Assembly: GCA_905234755.1 (NCBI GenBank)
Contig: CAJOIT010000003.1
Coordinates: 197,135 to 261,134, forward strand
Source: an uncultured Bacteroidales bacterium
Lineage (GTDB): Bacteria > Bacteroidota > Bacteroidia > Bacteroidales > ML635J-15
Length of the DNA stretch: 64,000 nucleotides
Reading direction: 5' to 3'
Every line of letters starts with the position of its first letter. Position 1 is the first letter of the stretch. A model generated the notes under the pieces. That model made no database searches. It was given only the letters and a program-made list of their open reading frames with translations, and was not told the DNA's origin. The translations under genes and the position numbers were made by a program. This document shows positions 59,314-64,000 of this stretch, piece after piece.

Positions 59314-62300
59314 CTATGCCTTCTTCATCTTGCTTTTCGCATTTTCCAGTATGAAGTGCAATCTGTTAAACACATTGGCTTCGGATGTGCCTGCATCAAA
59401 GTCGAGGAATAGAAGGTTCATGTCGGGATAAATCTGCTTGATTTTCTTCTCCATGCCCTTGGAAATGATATGGTTGGCTATACATCCGAATGGTTGCAAA
59501 CTTACCACACTGCTGATTCCGTTTTTCGCATAATTGGCGATTTCGGCAGGAAGTAGCCAGCCCTCGCCGAAGTTGGTGGCAGGGTTTACAATCTTGGTGG
59601 CATCTTCAAATGCTTCAAAGAGATTGTCGAATGGACGATAGCTTGGGAAGCCTGCGCAAATCTTGTCGTACTTGCGGGCAAACCTTGCTATTAGGTTGTA
59701 AATGCTTGTGCTTACGAATGTTGGCGTCTTGCTGGGCTTAATGTGGTACTTGCGGTTTACTGCGTTGTTTACCAGTCCGTTGATGAAGAAGTTGTAAATC
59801 GACGGCACGGCAACTTCGAAGCCTTGTTCGTTGAGCCAATCGACAACGTACTTGTTACTGAATGCATTGTATTTCAGGTATATTTCGCCGACAATGCCGA
59901 TGGTCGGGAAGGTGCCGTCGTTTATATTCTCGCGGAATTCGGCAACGGCTTTCTTCAAAAGTCCCTGAAGTTTTTCGCCCTTCTTGTTTTCGATGTACGG
60001 GAAACTCATTTCGGTGTATTTGTCCCTGATTTTCCGAGCAATACCTTTTTCCTTTTCCCTAATGACTGCACCTTGGTACAATTTGGAAAGACAGTCGGCA
60101 TACAGCATTGTGTTGAGTAGCAAGCCCATGTTTTTCGAAACATGAAGGTCAAATCCCGGCTGGTAGTTTATCTTGCTGCTGCCTGTCGCAACCGAAACTA
60201 CTGGAATGTTCTCGAATCCAGCTGTCACCATTGCGTTCTTAATCAGCGACAAATAGTTGCTGGCGCGGCATTGTCCGCCTGTCTGTGTTATGGCTACGGC
60301 TATGTCGTCGGGATTGTATTTTCCGCTTTCGAGAGCCATCATAATTGTGCCGATGACGATGGTGGCAGGGTAGCAGATGTCGTTGTTGGCGTATTTAAGG
60401 CCGTATTCGTTCGATTCTGGCGTTCCTTTTGGCAAGTTAAGCAGATTGTGCCCCTTTGCCTTAAAAAAGGCTGGAATGAACTCGGAATAGCCTTCTGCGA
60501 AGTATGGACCTATAATTAACCTGCGTTTGTCGGCTTCCATGAACGGCTTGGTGGTGACGAACTTGGTTTCCTTGCGATGTCCGTTGTTGAGCTTAAGGCT
60601 TTCGACGAGCGAACGGATACGCAGACGCAACGAACCGATGTTGTTCACATCGTCAATCTTTAATATGGTGAGATTCTTGCCTTTGCGGTTGAGAATGCTT
60701 CCCATTTCATCGAGGATGAAGGCGTCGGGACCGCAGCCGAACGAGGTGAGTTCTATAAACTGAACATTGTCGGGTGCGTTGGCAACATAGTGCGCCGCCT
60801 TGAAGATTCGTGTCGGGAAGCTCCACTGCGTGAGCGAGTGCAGTTCGTCGAAGATATTTTCGTTGTCAAGGTAGGAGACATTTTCGGTAACGACATCTAT
60901 TCCCATCTCGGCAACTGCCTGTGACACTTTGTGTTGTATGAGCGGATCTATGTGGTAGGGACGGCCAGCAAGAACAATTACGGTTCTGCCGTCGCGGTTG
61001 GCGTTTGCAATAACTTCGGCAGTGCGCTCTGTCAGTCGTGCGCGGAAGTTTGACTGTGCTTCGATAGCATTTTCGATGGCTTTGCGTCGCATCTTCTTGT
61101 CAATGCCAAGAGACTTCAAGTAGGCATTGCACGACTTCCAAAGTAGCTCATCGTTACCAAATGTAATTATCGGATTGTCAAGCCTTATACCGTATTTATT
61201 TTCAGTATCGATTGAACTCTTTATCACATCGCCGTAACCGCTCACGATGGGGCAGTTGTAGCTGTTGTTCGACTTCTCGTCGTCCTTTACTTCGAGTACG
61301 ATGTAGGGGTAGAAAATGAAATCGACCTTCTTGTTGACGAGATCGAGGATATGTCCGTTCATCAGTTTTGCCGGGAAGCAGATGTTGTCGGACATAATCG
61401 ACTTGACGCCAGGCTCGTAGAGTTTGTTTGTCGAATCGCCTGACAATACGACTTCGTATCCCAAGGTGCTGAACATCGCCTGCCAGAACTGGAAATTCTC
61501 GTACATTCCCAAGGCACGCGGCAATCCAACCTTTTTGCCATTCTTGGTGGTTGAGTATTCGTGCTTTGCAAACAGCATGTCGTCCTTTTCGGCATGCAGG
61601 TTGGTGCCCTTGGCGGTGCTTTCGGACCTGTTGGAGAAGACTTTTTCGCAGTTGTTGCCTGCGTAGAACGAATTGCCGTTCTCGAACTTGAAAACATTTA
61701 CAGTGCAATGGTTTTCACAGCCTTTGCAGTTTACAATCGAAGACTTGTATTCGTTGAACTTTATGAGTTCCGATATTGTCGTCTCGTTTGTGCAATCAGT
61801 TGATTTTCCGTAGATTGCTGCTCCAAAAGCGCCCATAAGTTCGGGAATGTCGGAGAAGAACACGTTTTTGCCTGTGAGTACTTCCAAAGCCTTTACAATG
61901 GAGAGGTTCTTCATTGTTCCGCCCTGAACTACAATGTTGTCGCCAAGTTCGTTCAAGTTCTTTAGTTTCAATACCTTAAACAGACAATTCTTGATGACGG
62001 AGTAGGAGAAACCTGCGGCAATGTTCTCGATGGAAGTGCCTTCGCGAAGCGACTGCTTTACCTTTGAATTCATGAAGACGGTGCAGCGGGTGCCGAGGTC
62101 GTAGGGATTGTCTGCTGTACAAGCCATGCGGGCAAATTCGGCAACCGGATAGTTTAACATATTCGCGTAAGTCTCTATAAAAGAGCCACATCCTGAAGAA
62201 CAAGCCTCGTTGATTTCGATACGCTTTATGCTACCGTTGTCGATGAAAATGGCTTTCATGTCCTGACCGCCTATGTCGAGGACAAACGACACTTCGGGGC

Positions 62301-63564
62301 AAACTTCGCGGGCTGCAATGTAGTGCGCCATCGTCTCGACAATGCCGTTATTCATATTAAAGGCTTTCTTTAATAGATTTTCGCCATATCCTGTAGCAGT
62401 GCTACTTACAATTTTAATTTTTATGTTTTTCTTCTTCTCGAATTCCTGCAGCGACCTCATGCTTTCAACGAAAGTATTGAAGCTGTTGCCGTTGTTTCGG
62501 AGGTAGTCCTTGTATATTATGTTGAGATTTTCGTCGATAAGGACAACCTTGGTGGTGGTGGAGCCTGAGTCGACGCCAAGATGACATCTTATTTCGGAGC
62601 CGCTTTCAGGTTCGATTGTCTTGAGCGAAAATCTCTGTCGGTCGGCTTTCCAGTTCTGGAATTCTTCGTCAGAATCGAAGAGCTTTTTCAAGACATTACC
62701 ATTTGATTTAGAAATAGAATCATGTTCTTTGTTCAACTTTTGAATTAAGTTGGAAATTGACTCTGGTTTCTCGTTGTACTTCTTGGCGAGGAAGGCGCAC
62801 CCCAATGCAGGGAACAATTCTGTGTTTTCTGGAATTATGCAGTCTTCATCGTTGATTTTTAGGATTCTAACGAAGCTCTCTTTAAGTTGTGGTATAAACT
62901 TAAACGGACCGCCGCAGAAAAGTATAGGAGGTACTATGTCTGTACCCCTTGCTAATGAGGAAGTTACCTGCATTGCTACCGAAGTCAGCACCGAGGCAGC
63001 AATGTCCTGCTTGCTTGTGTTTCGGCTTATAAGGTTCTGTATATCAGTCTTTGAGAATACTCCGCAACGTGAAGCAATGGGGTAGATTGTTTTGTGGTCG
63101 GCGGCCAGCTGGTTGAGTTCTATCGGTTCTATGCCGAGCAGCGTGGCTGTCTGGTCGATGAAGGCTCCAGTTCCGCCGGCGCATGAGCCGTTCATGCGGA
63201 TGTCGGGAGTTTTGCCTGGCTGGAGGAAAATCATCTTGCTGTCCTCGCCGCCAATGTCGACGAATGTGCGTACCTGCGGATACTTTTCCTTTATCCATTC
63301 GGTAGATGCGATGACTTCCTGCACGAACCTTGCGCCTGCCTTTTCGGCGTAACCCATTCCTACAGAGCCTGTTATTATTGTGCTTGCCTCAATGTTACCA
63401 AGCTTTTCGACGACCTTGCCAAGCGTTTCCGACAGCGTGTCGACCACATTGGCGTTGTGGCGCCTATATTCCGAGAACAGAATGTTGTCGTCGCAATCGA
63501 GGACTATGGTTTTTACTGTTGTTGAACCGATGTCAATTCCGAGTCTATATGATTGATTTTCCAT
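59314..63564 (-). CDS. Fused 2-hydroxyacyl-CoA dehydratase activase/HgdB-type protein
   Basis: The 1416 residues hold two BadF/HgdC-type ATPase modules in tandem: ~5-275 (LGIDIGSTTVKTIVL, NGSCAGGTGAFIDQ, SRCGVFSKTD) and ~332-590 (LGVDSGSTTTKVVLI, NEACSSGCGSFIET, TRCTVFMNSK). Each keeps the two Cys that hold the [4Fe-4S] cluster at a dimer interface. A Cys-rich segment (NCKGCENHC) follows, then a DUF2229 domain and an HgdB-like region (~1000-1390, SFGCGPDAF, QTGGQCRASNY). The family is widespread; the true substrate is not known. It sits 3 nt after the TetR gene. Confidence 0.92.
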   Translation of the reverse strand: MENQSYRLGIDIGSTTVKTIVLDCDDNILFSEYRRHNANVVDTLSETLGKVVEKLGNIEASTIITGSVGMGYAEKAGARFVQEVIASTEWIKEKYPQVRTFVDIGGEDSKMIFLQPGKTPDIRMNGSCAGGTGAFIDQTATLLGIEPIELNQLAADHKTIYPIASRCGVFSKTDIQNLISRNTSKQDIAASVLTSVAMQVTSSLARGTDIVPPILFCGGPFKFIPQLKESFVRILKINDEDCIIPENTELFPALGCAFLAKKYNEKPESISNLIQKLNKEHDSISKSNGNVLKKLFDSDEEFQNWKADRQRFSLKTIEPESGSEIRCHLGVDSGSTTTKVVLIDENLNIIYKDYLRNNGNSFNTFVESMRSLQEFEKKKNIKIKIVSSTATGYGENLLKKAFNMNNGIVETMAHYIAAREVCPEVSFVLDIGGQDMKAIFIDNGSIKRIEINEACSSGCGSFIETYANMLNYPVAEFARMACTADNPYDLGTRCTVFMNSKVKQSLREGTSIENIAAGFSYSVIKNCLFKVLKLKNLNELGDNIVVQGGTMKNLSIVKALEVLTGKNVFFSDIPELMGAFGAAIYGKSTDCTNETTISELIKFNEYKSSIVNCKGCENHCTVNVFKFENGNSFYAGNNCEKVFSNRSESTAKGTNLHAEKDDMLFAKHEYSTTKNGKKVGLPRALGMYENFQFWQAMFSTLGYEVVLSGDSTNKLYEPGVKSIMSDNICFPAKLMNGHILDLVNKKVDFIFYPYIVLEVKDDEKSNNSYNCPIVSGYGDVIKSSIDTENKYGIRLDNPIITFGNDELLWKSCNAYLKSLGIDKKMRRKAIENAIEAQSNFRARLTERTAEVIANANRDGRTVIVLAGRPYHIDPLIQHKVSQAVAEMGIDVVTENVSYLDNENIFDELHSLTQWSFPTRIFKAAHYVANAPDNVQFIELTSFGCGPDAFILDEMGSILNRKGKNLTILKIDDVNNIGSLRLRIRSLVESLKLNNGHRKETKFVTTKPFMEADKRRLIIGPYFAEGYSEFIPAFFKAKGHNLLNLPKGTPESNEYGLKYANNDICYPATIVIGTIMMALESGKYNPDDIAVAITQTGGQCRASNYLSLIKNAMVTAGFENIPVVSVATGSSKINYQPGFDLHVSKNMGLLLNTMLYADCLSKLYQGAVIREKEKGIARKIRDKYTEMSFPYIENKKGEKLQGLLKKAVAEFRENINDGTFPTIGIVGEIYLKYNAFSNKYVVDWLNEQGFEVAVPSIYNFFINGLVNNAVNRKYHIKPSKTPTFVSTSIYNLIARFARKYDKICAGFPSYRPFDNLFEAFEDATKIVNPATNFGEGWLLPAEIANYAKNGISSVVSLQPFGCIANHIISKGMEKKIKQIYPDMNLLFLDFDAGTSEANVFNRLHFILENAKSKMKKA

Positions 63565-63567
63565 GCT

Positions 63568-64000
63568 TTACTTGTTTTTAGGTCTTATGCTGCACATTAT
63601 TGTCTCTACCACTTCGTGCTTGCGTTGCTGCAACAGCTCGGCAATTTCTTCGTCGTCGAAGTTGAACTGGCTTTCGAGGAGCGGAAGCATAAAGAATATT
63701 ATTATGTTCATTGACACTATGTTGATTAGCAGGTCGAGGGTGGAGATGGGGCGGATGTTGCCTTTCTGGATTTCTTCCTGCAACTCGTGGTCGAAGCGCC
63801 GATATATTTCAAGGTTCTTGTTGTAAATGTTTTTGACAAGTGCACTGCGGCGTTCTTCGTTAAGTATCAGTTCGTTGACTATTAAAAATGGAATCTGCCT
63901 ATTCTCTATCAGCAGGTCGAAGTGCGCCTCTATTTTCTTGCGTAGCCTTGTGGTGAACGGCTCGTCGCTGTCGTCGAAGGTTGTGAAAATGTAGAGGAAC
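63568..64000 (-). CDS. TetR family regulator, C-terminal part
   Basis: An open frame enters from the right edge and stops at 63568. The ~143 visible residues are all helical (FDDSDEPFTTRLRKKIEAHF, then IPFLIVNELILNEERRS, then LLINIVSMNIIIFFMLPLLE), the ligand-binding domain layout of TetR/AcrR proteins in Bacteroidota. The N-terminal HTH lies beyond the window. With a 3-nt gap it probably forms an operon with, and controls, the activase gene. Confidence 0.75.
   Translation of the reverse strand, partial: FLYIFTTFDDSDEPFTTRLRKKIEAHFDLLIENRQIPFLIVNELILNEERRSALVKNIYNKNLEIYRRFDHELQEEIQKGNIRPISTLDLLINIVSMNIIIFFMLPLLESQFNFDDEEIAELLQQRKHEVVETIMCSIRPKNK

Overview
The window is typical Bacteroidota chromosome, most likely order Bacteroidales; I cannot name a genus. 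The evidence is: two proteins with type IX secretion (T9SS) C-terminal sorting domains, many lipoproteins, almost no Shine-Dalgarno sites, and about twenty promoters with the Bacteroidota -7 box TAnnTTTG (mostly TATCTTTG or TAATTTTG) just upstream of starts. Housekeeping genes (lpxB, surE, rsgA, ispE, dnaG, miaA, asnS, rpoN) alternate with accessory surface-protein genes. There are two tRNAs (Ala-GGC, Arg-ACG), no rRNA, no CRISPR array, no phage and no intact insertion sequence.

Layout. 0-8 kb: the 5' part of a tyrosine/histidine ammonia-lyase-like gene, tRNA-Ala, a T9SS cargo protein and a lipoprotein, then a plus-strand run of extracytoplasmic proteins (degenerate cyclophilin lipoprotein, M16 peptidase, T9SS-exported nuclease/phosphatase-fold protein) and a cysteine-cluster protein. 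8-16.5 kb: an accessory island made of a membrane TPR/AraC regulator, three related exported proteins of unknown function, two FISUMP-domain lipoproteins and two other lipoproteins, separated by CAG/CTG-rich hairpin spacers. 16.7-26.4 kb: minus-strand operons surE-membrane protein-lpxB, kamE-rsgA, and dnaG-ispE-esterase-acetyltransferase-ybjQ, plus miaA. 26.5-35.4 kb: amidase, DUF2461, radical SAM YgiQ, an ABC permease, and a tightly coupled operon of ICMT-type methyltransferase, GldN-like lipoprotein, DUF5063 and 3'-5' exonuclease. 35.6-41.4 kb: a zeta-toxin-like kinase with a short overlapping partner running into an orphan transketolase N-terminal half, a VWA protein and a DUF4838/F5-8C lipoprotein. 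41.5-52 kb: Pit phosphate transport with its DUF47 partner, a GT117 membrane glycosyltransferase, two tandem TlpA-like thioredoxin proteins, an LTA-synthase-type sulfatase and tRNA-Arg. 52-55.3 kb: a small SUMF1-like protein, a wrecked MBOAT/SGNH gene remnant, and a DUF234-type ATPase bracketed by three copies of a 53-nt inverted repeat. 55.4-64 kb: asnS-rpoN-PAP2-like operon, then a TetR regulator with a 1416-residue fused acyl-CoA-dehydratase activase/HgdB-type protein on the minus strand.

The metabolic hints (kamE of lysine fermentation, a 2-hydroxyacyl-CoA dehydratase activase-type protein, an aromatic ammonia-lyase) fit an amino-acid-using anaerobe, though none of the pathways is complete here. 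The points most worth a second look are the repeat-bracketed ATPase cassette, the MBOAT/SGNH deletion remnant, the GldN-like lipoprotein operon, the toxin-like pair driving an orphan half-transketolase, and intergenic hairpin families whose copies keep their stems while their sequence changes.
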